In this document: piece by piece, positions 1 through 12,394 of the stretch | Layout of the letters: the number at the start of each line of letters is the position of its first letter | Position numbering within the stretch: position 1 is the first letter of the stretch | DNA from: Tretioscincus oriximinensis | Taxonomy: Eukaryota; Chordata; Lepidosauria; Squamata; Gymnophthalmidae | Direction: 5' to 3' | Assembly: GCA_022410635.1 (NCBI GenBank) | Contig: JAJVDF010000459.1 | Span: 416,517 to 480,516, forward strand | DNA: 64,000 bases | Program-made: the position numbers and the translations under genes | The notes under the pieces: generated by a model | Told to the model about the DNA's origin: nothing | Databases searched by the model: none | Seen by the model: the letters and a program-made list of their open reading frames with translations, nothing else

Positions 1-1
1 C

Positions 2-451
2 CTGGATCTAGGAGGTAAGTGATGCCACCCTCCCTGATGGCTATGATTGACGGGCTTTATATGCTGGACTTCCTAGTGGAATTGATCTTCAAGTTTTTAC
101 TTGATTATTTCTCTTTTGACATGTTTTTGTATTTATGTTGATATTCACGTGTTTGATACACTTACAATAATGTTTTTTCCAAGGGTTCATTCTATGACAA
201 TTTATCATTACTTGTTATAGGACTTCTATAGCGTTTGATATCTTTATGGCTTCTACATGATGAACGGGTCTAGAGTCAATGGATATGTGTATCTAACTTT
301 TATTATGCTTACTTCACTTCACATTTCCAGAAGGACTGGGGTTAGGACCGCCTCGGGGGTCTGGTTAAGATCTTTGAAGGCGGAGCTTCTGTTGCTGACA
401 GCCAATCAGGAATTACCCATAGTTAGGGCATCACTTACCTCCTAGATCCAG
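2..451. mobile_element. Non-autonomous DNA transposon with 25-bp perfect terminal inverted repeats
   Basis: Positions 2-26 (starting CTGGATCTAGGAGGTAAG) are the exact reverse complement of 427-451. The inner flanks show weaker inverted similarity. There is no transposase frame, so it is a MITE-like element of about 450 bp. The left target duplication falls outside the window, so the superfamily cannot be fixed. Confidence 0.7.
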
Positions 452-2584
452 NAACACCACCNCACAGGTAAGTAGGATAATGGGGTGTTCCTTTCTGTGT
501 AGATGGCAAAAAACACTACTTTCTAGATGTTGCTCACCTCTGAGGCCCTATTTAGCATGTGCCCTCTGTACGCAACAGTTGTGGTGTGATTCAGAATCTA
601 GGGGCTCTTGATCCTGGGTCACTAGAAGACCTGTCTAAACTGTCAGTCTTCTGGATCCTGGTCTGGATGGCAGGACATCATCATGGAATAGCTCCCACAT
701 CATGCTTCCACAACAGCATTTCGTATAAAAGTATTTTTTGTAGTCTGGATTCAGAAAATCTTGTAAGGGAAGAACTCATAGCACTTTAGAGATTAACAAG
801 AAATTACTGTAGATAGCACAAGCAACGTCAACGTTCTCCTAGAAGTAGACTTGTCTACAAAAATTCATGCTGGCTATCCTAGGCTGTGTCCCCACGAAGG
901 ACTTTTACGAGATGGTACATCAGACTGAATTCACCCCATGAGCTTGTGCAGGTTCAGCAATCCACTTTCTAAAAAGGCTCGTAGTCTTGGATTTTCCAGC
1001 CACTGCTGTTTGTCTGGTTACATGGGCTGCATTTTCATTACCCCTTAATGCACGTACGAATGCGAAGCCAAAGCCCAGCGTCCCAATTTTGTTACCATAA
1101 AAACGGGCTTGGAAGTGCTGTGATGTCACTCTAAACGCACGCCATATGTTTCTGTTCTGCAGTCACTGCTGATTTTTGTAATTCATGCCACTTGTACTCT
1201 GACATCGGAGATCAGAGAACAAAAGTGAGAGAGAGCGGGGCTTTTGTTTTGCATTCCCTCCAGGCTCACCTACTTCTCTCCCTCCTCTGGAAAAGCAGGT
1301 TCTTCCCTATTACTNCAGCCTGGTAGAACAAAGATTCATTGATCACTAAGGAGCTATGAAATAGGGCCGTTAACATGAAATTAGTCCTAAGGTAAAATTG
1401 CCTGCATTTTAAGTCCTTGCTTCGCTTTCATTTTGGAATGGTAAAATCGATTTTTCCATTCCTTTGTAAAGGTCTAACGGGAATGCAGCCATAGTGAAGT
1501 TCATAAAGCATGCTAGGAATTGTAAAATAAGTGCAGCAATGTCACGGGGATCCAAGGAATGTGTTTTTCCAAATTTAAAATAAATGATGAAACAAAACAT
1601 GTTAATCTCCAAGGTGTTACGAGACCCCTCTGCCTAGATTCAAGTATTTTGTTTACCCAGTATGATTAATCACATATGTTCTGGATGTTTTGGGTGTTGC
1701 ACATGTGTAGGGGCCACTTCTGCCTTTTAATTAAAGTGAATCCATTGTGGAATGCATCCACAATTGCTTAAGCATCTTGCCCAAGAATGGAATATTGGAA
1801 CTAATTGTAATAATCTAATTTTAAGAAACTTAAGGGGAACCTTTTTCAACAAGCGGTGCAGAGTATTCTTCATTGATATGATTTGTTCAGCATCATGTTT
1901 TAGGTACGCAGTCACATGCTCATGCCTTGTGGGATCAGCCACATCTCCACAGCTTTCTTCACTCAGTTGAAAGCTGGCATCCCTCCATGAGGAACCCCAT
2001 ACACCTACAGGTTGGGCAAACAATATACAGCAGGGCAAAAATCAAATCTGTCACTTGTGACCTAAATTTGGATGAAAGGACTAATCAACTTGTAATTACG
2101 AAAACTTATGAACTAGGTATTTATTACAAATTCAGCCCACGTTAGATAGTCAGGGAAGAAATGCTTGATCAATTAATTAATTGGAGCTCATGTCTGCCTC
2201 CAAGGTACATTCCTTCTAAAGAGGAAAAAACCAGGCATTTAACTATCATATTTTTTCATCATGAAGTCTGGCACTGCCTCCATACCAACAATTGTTACTC
2301 AATTTTCTAGGCCCGTGATATATTTTAACTGTACTTAACATGGTTAATCCCCTCCACACATTTACGTGGCTTTGTTATTCCCTGAATTTAATAAGTCAGG
2401 AAACTTATGATTTTTTTTATCAGAAGAATTTGAAGGCAAGGCTTTTCAGAGCAACTTCAGGGTTGCCCAGATAACAACTCACAAAGTTATATTGGGTTGT
2501 CACTCCAGCCTCCATTTTAGGGCCAGGGGAGGGGCCCTGGAGTCTGTAGCCCACAGGGAGATAGGAGGTTCAAAATGCTGGTTT
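452..2584. other. Intergenic stretch, no gene seen
   Basis: AT-rich unique-looking DNA with only short chance frames. Around 780-865 there is a weak antisense match to the Penelope-like terminal sequence near 32546-32668 (AGCACTTTAGAGATTAAC, then AGAAGTAGACTTGTCTAC). I see nothing else I can name. Confidence 0.4.
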
Positions 2585-2700
2585 GACACCTGACACATTC
2601 AGTTTCCTACATAAAGTGTATCCTTGGCATTTGTCCTCTAGCATCTGAAGAAGTAATCTATGAAAGCTCATATCACCTACCTGCAACCATACCCAGTATG
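2585..2700 (+). mobile_element. Penelope-like terminal-repeat fragment
   Basis: CATCTGAAGAAGTAATCTATGAAAGCTCATA matches, with changes, the block at 33118-33150 at the end of the Penelope-like element. The upstream TTTCCTACATAAAG...CCTTGGCATT also parallels 33080-33110. This is a short decayed copy. Confidence 0.45.
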
Positions 2701-2884
2701 CCTCTACTATCTTTGTCTACAAGCCTACACTCCAAATCTCTTCTATTCTTGTGTAGGAGAAGGATAATTTTAAGATAGCTTCTTACTAATTGTTGCTTGG
2801 CTTCATGGTCTTGGAACTGACTCTTTTGAGTGCCTGCTCACTGAAGCCCTAACTGGTTCACTCTCATGTGANGAATGCAGACAG

Positions 2885-3032
2885 TATTCCTTAAATGCCA
2901 TTTGTGGGGAGTTGAGAATACATGAAGGTTTTGCCTTCTTGAGAATGCTCACGTGCAACTAGTAGACCAGGCAGAATGCTGGAGTAGATGGGCTGTTGCC
3001 CTATTCAGCAGGGCTCCTCTTATGTACTTATG
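2885..3032 (+). repeat. CR1 LINE 3' end fragment
   Basis: Contains the CR1 3' UTR sequence shared many times in this window: AGAATGCTGGAGTAGATGGG, then a CAGCAGGGCTCCTCTTATGT end with a TTATG-type tail. Confidence 0.6.
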
Positions 3033-3280
3033 AGTAAAAGGATGGATGGATGGATGTTGAAATCTAGCTAAACAACAGAATTTGTGAAAAGGGTTTGGGG
3101 ATACTAAAAGAACTTATAAGTTAAACCTAATTCAACCACCAAAGGAGACAAATGGAATCCTGGAATTATTGAGTCTCAACTGCAGACCACAAGATCACAG
3201 CCCACTCCCCACTCTATTCTGCCTTGGTTCTGGCCTCATTAGGAATACATTGTCCAGCTATGTGCAACCCAATTCAAAAA

Positions 3281-3665
3281 GAACATAAGAGGAGCCCTGC
3301 TGAATGGGGCCAGAGCCCATCTAGTCCATCATTCTGTCTCACCCAGTGGCCTAACCTATTGCACCTGGACAATCTGAAAAAGAAGGCAAAACCTTCACCT
3401 ATTCTCAATGGCCTGCAAATGGTATTTCAGGAATCCTGCCTGCTGCTCCATCCCGGAGGCAGAATCAACAGATCCATCCTTGTACCTATTTATACCCTTG
3501 GCTTCGATGAACTTGACTAATTCTTTCCTAAAGCTATCCAGACTGCTAGTTACCACCACCTCTTCTGGAAGTAAATTCCATGGGCTGATGATCCTCTAGA
3601 TGAAAAAATACTTTCCCTTCTGCCCATCAGTTTCAATAAACTCCCCTGGTTCTAGTGTTGTGTGA
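3281..3665 (-). repeat. CR1 LINE 3' end, antisense
   Basis: Reads in reverse from the ORF2 C-terminus (CACCTCTTCTGGAAGTAAAT is the complement of the usual ATTTACTTCCAGAAGAGGTG) to the 3' tail at ACATAAGAGGAGCCCTGCTG. It is the same family as the pieces at 20579, 25801, 34068 and 42236. Confidence 0.8.
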
Positions 3666-3879
3666 TTGAAAAAAACCCCGCTAGCAATGATAAAAGAACT
3701 AGAAATCAAATCCTACTGTTTTAATGTGTTAATTTGGTTTTTATTTTAACTTCCCTGAGACCTTCAGGTATAGGGTGTGTGGGAGAGAGAGCTATCTGAA
3801 GAGCTGCCGCTCTGCAGGATTGGCTCTATTCCCACTTTCCCCAGAGGGCAGGACTGAAACCGGTGGGATGAAATTTCCA

Positions 3880-4045
3880 GGAAGTAGATTTAAGTTAAAT
3901 ATTAGGAGGAAATGATGACAAGAGGCATTAATCCATAGAATAGGTTACCTCATAAAGTGGAAAGTTTTCTTTTACTGGAGGCCTTCCGTGTAAAGATTGT
4001 AATGGGCTTTGAGTCCTTCTTCTTCTTTCAGTTGGTACCCTTAAA
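3880..4045 (+). repeat. Decayed CR1 ORF2 C-terminal fragment
   Basis: AATCCATAGAATAGGTTACC...TTTACTGGAGGCCTTC resembles the CR1 3' coding end ('W N xx P' region and 'LE x F'), but the frame is lost. Confidence 0.4.
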
Positions 4046-5984
4046 CAATTTGTGTCTGTGCCTTGACAAAAATATCTCCTCTTGGCAGCAATTCTATTGA
4101 CAGAGCTGCTTATATTTTTGTAGCTTTCTTCACAACTTGATTTATTCAGGTTTGTTTTCTTCTTAAGGCTTATCATCTCCATATTTAGGATCAGATAAAC
4201 ATCCCAGAGAAATATCCTTGTTAGATTTGGGCCAGAAAGTCTAGCAAGGGAATCTTGTAGCACGGTGGAGAATAACAAGAAGAGGGTTTTTGTATTTGAT
4301 GTTTCCAAATATGATTGAAAACCCTCATATGGAAAATTTGAGTAAAGACCAACAGCAACTATTTATTGGCTTTATTTGCAGACAAAACCGTATTTACAAA
4401 TGGATGCAAAGATTTAATAAATATGTCTAGAGAATGTATAAAAAAAGGGAAATACAAACACATGAATGTATCGGAATCAATGCGGAAAATGTGAAGGAGG
4501 CAAAGAGAAAAATAATTTAAGTTTGGTTCCTCTTGCTAGATGATGTTTTTATTGAGAAATGTGGACTTTGCAGCAGAAAGGAAACATAAGATGAATTATA
4601 AAAACTATAATAGTCTGTAACAGTCACAAAATGTAAAATAGAATATAACCTGAGTTGTTCATTGTCAGTTTTTGTTTTTCTTATCTTTTGTCTTTGTTTT
4701 TGATCCTTAATATATGATATATATGGACAATTTAATAAAGTTCAAAATTTGAAAACAAGCAAGAGGGTCTCAAAGATATTTAAAATAAAGTTGGAGAGAA
4801 GCACTAATATTCAAAGAAATGTTGCAAGGGGTTTTGAAGCACCTTAGAGACTAACGAGAAAAAGGCAAAAGCTTTTGTAGAAACATCTATATACTTTTTT
4901 TCTCTTATATATATATATATTTATTTTTCGTTTTAGTAAATTATAAAGTATAACATAAACACGTATTTGTTAATACATTACGACATGCCATCAAATCATA
5001 TAAACACTCTCATACTATTTGTTAATATAAATATGTTATCAAAGATCGATATAGCAAGTGCTTATTAAATATATCATAAGTACATCTTTTTCTTATATTG
5101 ATTTGTACATTATATCTATATAATATTGCACCAAAGTTTAACATACAATTATTGTTTTTCCCCCTTTACCCACCCTCCTCCCATATTCCTCTCCTCTCTG
5201 AGTACTTGCTTCGCTGTAATCTTGAAGCTTAGTATTCCTTTATTTTACATACCTTTAACCTTTTACTACTATCAACTCTTGTTACATTGTATATGCTAAT
5301 TGTAGTCTCATTTTGTTAACCTGATGTATATTTTCTATCATGAGATAGATCTTTACTGCTTCCCATTGTTCTTTTACCTTTCTTATTTTTTCAGTGTTAT
5401 TGCAGTTTATCCTAATTGTATGGATTTCCACCGCCACTTTATCTATAATACACTCAAACCATTTCTCTTTGTTCTATTTTGTCTTGTCTTTCCATCCTCT
5501 TAGTAATGNTATCTGCGCACAGGCAATAAGATCTTCTATCAGCTTTCTTGTTTTAATTGGGCTTATATTATCTAATATTNCCACTAGTATTGCCACTGTT
5601 TTGTTTGTCAAGAGAATGGATTTGTTTAGCATTTTGTTTATTTCTTTTTCTATGATCTTTCAGAATTTTTGTACTTTCTCACATCCCCAGAGTAAATGAT
5701 TGTAGTCTCCTCTATCTCCACACCCATGCCAACATAGGTTTCATATATTCTGATAGTGACTTGGTTGGAATTAGATGCCACCTATGCAATATCTTTTTTT
5801 CCTTCTTTGATATTCATGTGTTCCTTTTTTTATATTTTGAATTTTTTTGGGGGGCTTTGTATTATTATATCATTTTTCCATTTTCTTGTTATTTCTAGTT
5901 TAATGTCCATGTTTTTACTGTTTAGGAACTTAAATAGTTTGTACCTGTTTTACTTTCTTTATTAATAACTTTTCTTATTATTAG

Positions 5985-7265
5985 TTCTGCCAGCACTTGG
6001 ATAGGAATGCAGTAATTAAACAGAGCCAACATGGATTTGTAACAAACAAGTCATGCCAAACTAATTTAATTTCCTTCTATGATAGAATTACCAAATGGGT
6101 TGATCAGGGAAATGCAGTAGATGTGGTATATCTTGACTTCAGTAAAGCATTTGACAAAGTATCTCATTCCATCCTTATTGAAAAAATGGTCAAGTATGGG
6201 ATTGACAAAACAGTTAGATGGATTGAAAACTGGCTTAGTGATCGTACTCAAAGAGTGATAATAAATGGTTGCACATCCAATTGGAAGAATGTTTCAAGTG
6301 GAGTACCACAAAGGTCTGTCCTAGGCCCAGTGCTATTTAACATATTTATAAATGATCTAGATGAAGGAATTGAAGGAAAACTTATCAAATTTGCTGATGA
6401 CNCAAAACTAGGCGGTGTTGCTAATACTAAACAAGATAGAGATAGGATTCAAAAAGATCTAGACAAGCTGGAACAATGGGCTGAAACTAACAGAATGATA
6501 TTTAACAGAGAGAAATGCAAAATCCTACATCTGGGCAGAAATAATGAAAACGGCACATATAGAATGGGAAGAATATGTCTGAGCAGCAGCACAGGTGAGA
6601 AGGACCTGGGTGTTTTGGTAGATCACAGACTAAACATGAGTCAACAGTGTGAAGCAGCTGCAAAAAAGGCAAACACAATCCTGGGATGTATCAAGAGGGG
6701 CATAGAATCTCGCTCACGTGAAGTAATTATTCCTCTCTACAGTACGTTGGTCCGACCACACTTGGAATACTGTGTTCAGTTCTGGGGGCCCCAATTTAAA
6801 AAGGACATTGAGAAACTAGAGCAAGTACAAAAGAGAGTTACAAGGATGGTGAGTGGTCTGGAAACCATGTCCTATGAGGAACGGTTAAAGGATCTGGGAA
6901 TGTTTAGTCTGCAAAAGAGAAGACTGAGAGGAGACCTGATAGCTGTCTACAAATATTTGAANGGCTGTCACAGAGCAGAGGGGTCAACATTGTTTTCATT
7001 AGCACATGGAAGGACTAGAAACAATGGAATGAAACTACAAGGGAATAGATTTAGATTAGATATCAGAAAAAACTTTCTAACAGTCAGGGTGATAAACCAG
7101 TGGAACAGTTTGCCANAGGGGGTGGTGACTTCGCCTTCCCTGGAANTCTTCAAACAGAGACTGGACAGTCATCTATCTGGGATGGTTTAATGGATCCTGC
7201 ATCGAGCAGGGGGTTGGACCCGATGACCCCGGAGGTCCCTTCCAACTCTATGATTCTATGATTCT
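5985..7265 (+). mobile_element. CR1 LINE, 5'-truncated, with intact C-terminal ORF2 and 3' end
   Basis: The coding part (5997-7193) is followed by a short 3' UTR and the CR1 terminal octamer repeat (TCTATGATTCTATGATTCT, ending about 7265). No poly(A) and no clear target duplication are seen, as is usual for CR1. It lies in opposite orientation inside the L1 at 4900-8650, so it came later. Confidence 0.92.
5997..7193 (+). CDS. CR1 ORF2 reverse transcriptase (C-terminal 397 codons)
   Basis: This frame encodes the RT and C-terminal domain of a CR1 retrotransposon; in a full element it copies the RNA at the target site. Visible motifs in order are [13 protein letters not shown] (about residue 13), [14 protein letters not shown] with the first catalytic Asp (about 45), [20 protein letters not shown] (about 101), FADD with the catalytic pair (about 132), [16 protein letters not shown], and the C-terminal [14 protein letters not shown] and [20 protein letters not shown] blocks. 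A complete CR1 ORF2 is about 900-1000 codons, so the endonuclease and RT N-terminus are missing and the first Met is only internal. The frame is open apart from N-containing codons, so the insertion looks young. Confidence 0.88.
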
Positions 7266-8642
7266 GGTTTTCCATCTATTTTTCTTATGGCTTCTCTTAT
7301 TTCTCGATTGGATATATAATTTATTATTGTTGCTGCTTGTAGCCAGTATCTATTTCCTATGTGTGATAATATGCTTTGGAAAGGGAGGGGTTCCTTAATT
7401 GTAATTTTTTTTCTTAATTTTTTTTATTACCTCTATAAAAGTTGGTTCGTTCGTTATGTTAATGTTAGATATTAACTGCATTTTACTGATATTTGTGTGA
7501 AAAAAAAATGTTTTTCTTTTATCCTGATCAATGTTTTTAAAGGTTCTTTTAAGTTTCTTTTTATATTAGGAGGAATTTTTTGAATAGAATTTCGGTGTCC
7601 TCTATTTTATTGATATTGCTTATTAATTTTGCCCATTTTTTATTTTNGTATTGGATTCCAATAAATTTGTTATATGAAAGGTATGGTGATATTTTGTAAG
7701 GTCCGGAATCCCCCATCCCCCTAATTCTTCATGTGCAAGAAGCCAAATTTTTTGAGTCTAGGTTTTTTATTGTTGTTGATCCATTTTGTAATTTTATTTG
7801 TCCAATTGTTTAATTCCTTTACTTCTGCTGGTTCGAGTATTGTTTGGAATAGATAGAGTAGTTTAGGAATTAGGAACATTTTAGTTGATTTTATTTTTGC
7901 TAAACGGTTCAGAAATTTTGTGTTCCATTTCTTTAGATGAATTGCCAATTTCTTCCACACTTTGGTGTAATTTGCTTTNGTGGTTATGTTTGTATTTCTA
8001 AAGAGCCAAATCTCTAAGTATTTCATTTTCTTTACTCCTAATTTCAAACCTGTTAATCTCCTGATTTTGAGCTATTCATTCAGAGGTGTATTATTAAGCA
8101 TAATCTCTGATTTTTTAATATTGACTTGTAAGCCTGATATTTTTTGAAATTCTCCGAGTATTACCATAATTTCTTCTACCATAATTTTTGGTTCGTTTGA
8201 TATTATTAGTGCGTCATCCGCAAATAGATTAATTTTTGTCTCTATATTATTTATTTTAAATCCCTCCCATCTCTGATTGGCTCTCACTAAATTTGCCAAA
8301 GTTTCAATTGCTAATATGAACAATGTAGGAGATAGGGGACATCCTTGTTTTGTTCCATTATTAATGAAAATTTCGTCTGTTTTAAAGTCATTGAATTTTA
8401 TTATTGCCTTATTGTCCTCGTATAGTTTATTGATTACCCGTCAGAATTTAGTGCCCAGGTTGTAGGCTTCACATATTTTTGATAAGTATTTATGGTTGAC
8501 TTTGTCAAATGCTTTTAACACATCTCATTTTAGTATACCTAGCTTTTTGTTGTTTTCCTTAATATGAAAATATGCTGTTACAATGTTTTTAATTGGGTCT
8601 CCTATCTTTCTACCTTTTATGAAACCATATTGGTCTTCTTCT

Positions 8643-9386
8643 ATAATATGTGGGAGGATTGTAGACAGTCTGCTAATCTGCTCCATAATCTAAAGGAAGA
8701 ACTGCTGGACCTGCAAAGTCGGGCCAGGAGGTCCAACCTTCGATTGAGGGGTGTCAATGAAGGGTTAGAGGGTCGCTCAGTCACAGACTTCTTAGTAGAA
8801 TGGTGGAAATCACTGCTCCCTAACCTGCAAGTGACGAAGTCAGATATTGCTAGGGCACATAGGTCCCTCCNACCACGTNCACCAGCAGATAAGCCTCCAC
8901 GTGACGTCATAGTTGCGTTTAATAATTATTCAACAAAACTTCAGATTTATCAAGCCCTAGCTAAGATGGGACCTCAACTCTNGTATAAAGGATCTAGTAT
9001 AAGCCCCAGAGATCCTGCAGCGCAGACATGGCTTTCGGGAGGTCACTGTATCCCTCCGGCAGGCCCAAATCCGATATCGATGGGGTTTCCCATGCTTTTT
9101 ACTCATTCCGGATCAGTCTGGAAAATGGCACAGAGCAGACACCCTGGAGGCAGCAACGCGAATATGGAACAAAATGAGCCCATCCACAACAGTCTCATCT
9201 GCATCTGACCATCAAGAGTTAAGCGAGGGCTCACAACGGTCACCCATGCTGACACGAAACATCATCCAGAAATGGCAGTCGACTTCAGCATCTGTCCAGG
9301 AAGAGCACCGTCNTCTTAAAGGTTTGCCTAAAAAGATTCCAGATATGTTCCGACAGGANCAAAGAGGCAAGTCTATCAAACTCTAA
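8643..9386 (+). pseudogene. L1/Tx1-like ORF1 remnant
   Basis: The L1 ORF1 protein is a trimeric RNA-binding chaperone. Visible here are the end of the coiled coil and the RRM start (DLQSRARRSNLRLRGVNEG, about 8725-8785), the IARAHRSL box (about 8850) and PPRDVIVAFNNYSTK with the C-terminal-domain arginine (about 8900-8940). A frameshift near 9000-9060 then moves the conserved RYRWGFP block to another frame. N bases at 8871 and 8879 leave two codons unread. It is non-functional. Confidence 0.75.
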
Positions 9387-10109
9387 TTTAAAGGGTCTGG
9401 AGTCCCTAGTCCAGCGGTTCCTAGCACCGCCATAATAGACTCTTTTCATATCTCAACTCTCAATTGACAGTTCTATTAGAATGATGTTCAGTCCTGCCTG
9501 TTGCAGAGGTCCAGTTTGCTAGTTAGCATGATACAACATGAATACCATTAACTATCTTCAACAGGAGAGGAGTGACTATGAAGAAGGTGAACTTTTAGAC
9601 ATGGTTGAACACAGCTTGACACGGTTACTAATTTTAATGTGTTCTGGTTAAGATTTTGAAAAGCTAAAGAATTAGGGTTTTATAAAGGTTTTTTTTAGAG
9701 GAAATATTGAAAGTTTATATAATTATAGTTAATATACTCCAATTGGGCTTCTTCCACAAGGCCACATTAGAGCATAATATGTTCAGCATTAAAGGGGCCT
9801 AGTACATGGTATGCGCGCTTCCCACTTGGGCCTCATTGTTAGGACACTCACAGGTCAGTGTCCGAGACAGTCTCAAAGGCTGTCTCTTTACTTTGGCTTA
9901 TCTCTGTTATTGTTTACGTTTTTGGTTAGGGGTGGGAAGGAGTTGGAAAGGGGAGTTTATTGTTATGTGTTTTTGGAATTAAGAAATGTGTATTACATTA
10001 GTCTCATAATCTCAATGATGACAAAGCCTTATTGGTCACCTCAGTTAGATATCAATCCACCCTCTTCACTATGGGGGTTTACAATACAGCAAATTAATCA
10101 TATATTGCA

Positions 10110-10290
10110 ATGGAGCTAAAGATTCTCATGTGGAATGTCAACGGCCTAGGCAATCTGGTCAAAAGACGCAAGGTGCAGATGAGTATTCTCCCATTAGCAT
10201 GACATATAATTTTTTTTTGCAGAAGACGCATGCAGGGCAAACAAATCACACTTGCCAACCTTTATGCGCCCAACTCTAAACAGATTTCAT
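10110..10290 (+). pseudogene. L1/Tx1-like ORF2 start, endonuclease N-terminus
   Basis: The ATG at 10110 begins MELKILMWNVNGLGNLVKRR, the usual start of the L1 apurinic-like endonuclease, with the N of the WNVNG motif. A stop follows at about 10200. LANLYAPNSKQISF, from the middle of the endonuclease, then appears in another frame at about 10250-10290. Confidence 0.75.
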
Positions 10291-10470
10291 TTCGAAAGCA
10301 TGAATTGCAAGAAATTGCAACTGAATGCAAGTAGATACATGGGAACCACCAGAGCCTGGTGGGGAAGATAGAATGTCAGCCTTCGGGCAAAATATATCCT
10401 TGTAAGCCNCTTTGAGTCCCTTTGAAAGATGAGAAAAGCGGGGTATAAGAACCAAGTTCTTCTTCTTCTT
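10291..10470 (+). repeat. tRNA-type SINE (family 2), 5'-truncated
   Basis: GAAATTGCAACTGAATGCAAGTAG, a GGTGGGGAAGATAGAATGTCAGCC block, then AGAAAAGCGGGGTATAAG and a CTTCTTCTTCTT end. The same body recurs at 29790, 43405, 44160, 55110 and 62705. It sits at the deletion joint of the surrounding LINE. Confidence 0.8.
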
Positions 10471-10529
10471 CAGTCTGNCAAGAAGTGACAAAACTCCTGA
10501 CTAGCTGGGAAAAAAATAAAAAATATATG

Positions 10530-11700
10530 ACTATGGGAGAGTCGCAGTGAAAATGAAAGTTGTGCCAAAGCTACTTTACCTTTTCTGTNCCCTTCCTTTT
10601 GAAGTAACCCGACAACAATTCCTTCGTTGGGAAAAAACCCTAGACAAATTCATCTTTCAGAATAAAAGGCCCAGATTGGCTAAGCACATCCTATGGAAAG
10701 CCACACATAAAGGGGGATGGGGATACCCTTCCCTGTCGCTGTACTATGACTCTTGCCAGCTCCATAGATTTCAAGGACTGTGCTCCAAAGATCCCCCTCA
10801 GTGGGCCAGGATAGAGTTATCAGACTGGAATCTACATCTAGGATCTGTTTGGAACTTGGGGGAACAAAGACCTACTCATGATAGTAAATCCAATCTTATA
10901 GTGTACACTGACAGTGTGGGCTAGATGGCAAAGCAAGCTTTCCCCACCTATTTTGCCACTCACACGGTTAAATACACTACCAAACACACCAAACTGGATT
11001 CCGCTACGGATCTGGAACAAAATTTCAGACAGGGGATTCTACACTGTAGGCGATCTCCAGAGTTCCGGTCAATCTTTATAATAGCCATAAATCGCAGAAT
11101 GATAGGGAATTGTCGCTTAAAATACTGTACAAATGGTATCGCACTCCGGTGACACTCCACAGAATGATGCCGCAACTCAGCCCACGATGCTGGCACGGAT
11201 GCAAGACCCTAGGAACATATTGTCACATGTGGTGGGACTGTCACAGATCATGTTCCTTTTGGGACATGGTCCGTGATACGTTATGTACCATATTACGAAC
11301 AGACATAATTTTGACCCCATCGCTGATTTTTCTTTTTATATTCAGAGATGGACATGAGAAACTAGGAAATAAATCTCTAATTAAAACATTACTCACAGCG
11401 GCAAATATATATAATAGCGAGAGGATGGAAATCTACACACCCTCTAACTAAAAAGGACTGGTTATCAAAAATATGGGACACCCTAATTAATGAACTGATA
11501 ACATGCCACCTCTCCCGCATGTCGGGAATTAAGAGAGACCATGGGTCTGAATTTAGGGGGAAATGGTCACCCTTTTTTTAGAATGGTAAAAATAGATGAA
11601 TCGTTGCAATATACGGCATCGGGTAGTATCTCTGCCAGTTATGCTAATCTCTCAAAGTGGCTACCTTACCTGCCTGATATGACGGAATGATATAGTTTAT
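10530..11700 (+). pseudogene. L1/Tx1-like ORF2 C-terminal remnant
   Basis: KVVPKLLYLF followed by FLRWEKTLDKFIFQNKRPRL (frame 10547-10924) is the region just after the RT thumb. ILYKWYRTP and CWHGC...HMWWDC (frame 11110-11451) form the C-terminal cysteine motif. Stops and frame changes separate the blocks. Confidence 0.78.
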
Positions 11701-11935
11701 ATGCTGACATATTAGATTGCTTCTGTATACAAATCTAAATTTTTTGGAAACATTATGTTAAGAACAATGAGCAAACCGCTAATTGAGACTATGACAAATG
11801 TTAATGTTTACCTGTTTGTATACTTGTAAGTTTGTATTGTTTCAAAAATTAAATAAAAAACTTTATGGAAAAAAAAAGTAGAGCTTGTCTGCAAAAGATC
11901 ACGCTTTTTCTTGATAGACNCTGTCCTCTTCTGAG

Positions 11936-12085
11936 TTATATCTTGGCATAGACTTTGGCCAACCACATGCCCAGCATTCTATGGAAGGCCCCATTTGGGG
12001 CCTGCCATAGTCTACCCTAGTATATAGATGACAAGCTCGTATTCTAAGACATAGCCTAGAACAAGCCTCAGTGGCAGAAGGTGGG
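11936..12085. repeat. Foldback repeat, family A
   Basis: The core GGAAGGCCCCATTTGGGGCCTGCCATAG, flanked by TATCTTGGCATAG... and ...CTAAGACATAGCCTAGAACAAGCC, is a diverged copy of the hairpin units at 39436-39523 and 41632-41719. Confidence 0.6.
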
Positions 12086-12394
12086 TTTTTGGACCATTTC
12101 CTCTTGTTGTTTTTTTAAAAAGCAATTCCAATTACATTAAGAACAGAAAAAGGGGAGAATACTGTACATTATAAGATATAAATAAATTAGAATTAGTTGC
12201 AACTTTTCCCAATCAATTACATGTACATTTTCCACCACACTGAGCCTTATTCTGTTCCAGAAAATGTCTAATCTTGCTTTCCACATGCCCAGCAGGTTCT
12301 GCACTAACCTTGAATGGTATCTGGATAGTAGGCTCTTTAAACCCCTTGCTGGGTTTGAGTGGTAGTGAAGAAAGGGCCATATTTTAACCACNTA

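Larger units (their letters stand above)
4900..8650 (-). mobile_element. Antisense L1 LINE, ORF2 RT to 3' end, split by a CR1 insertion
   Basis: Read on the minus strand, 8650 to 7266 gives an L1 reverse transcriptase region: a QYGFIKGRKIGDPI-like start, GTKQGCPLSPTLF, the catalytic FADD box (frame 8323-8072), then a PKLLYLFQT thumb region (frame 8047-7721). After the CR1 at 5985-7265 it continues at 5984 to 5690 with the C-terminal CWHGCGDRGDYNHLLWGC zinc-knuckle-like motif and an AT-rich 3' end near 4900. ORF1 and the endonuclease are missing, and several stops and frameshifts are present. It is dead and older than the CR1 inside it. Confidence 0.85.
8643..11877 (+). mobile_element. L1/Tx1-like LINE, 5'-truncated and internally deleted, with poly(A)
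   Basis: Three coding remnants lie in order on the + strand: ORF1 (8643-9386), the ORF2 endonuclease start (10110-10290) and the ORF2 C-terminus (about 10530-11700). A short A-tract follows at 11869-11877. Everything from the middle of the endonuclease through the RT catalytic core is missing, and a SINE sits at the deletion joint (10291-10470). Its 5' end abuts the antisense L1 at about 8650. Confidence 0.82.

Noticed and set aside
3928..4308. 126-codon antisense frame
   Set aside because: No domain signature or splice sites; it partly overlaps a decayed CR1 piece.
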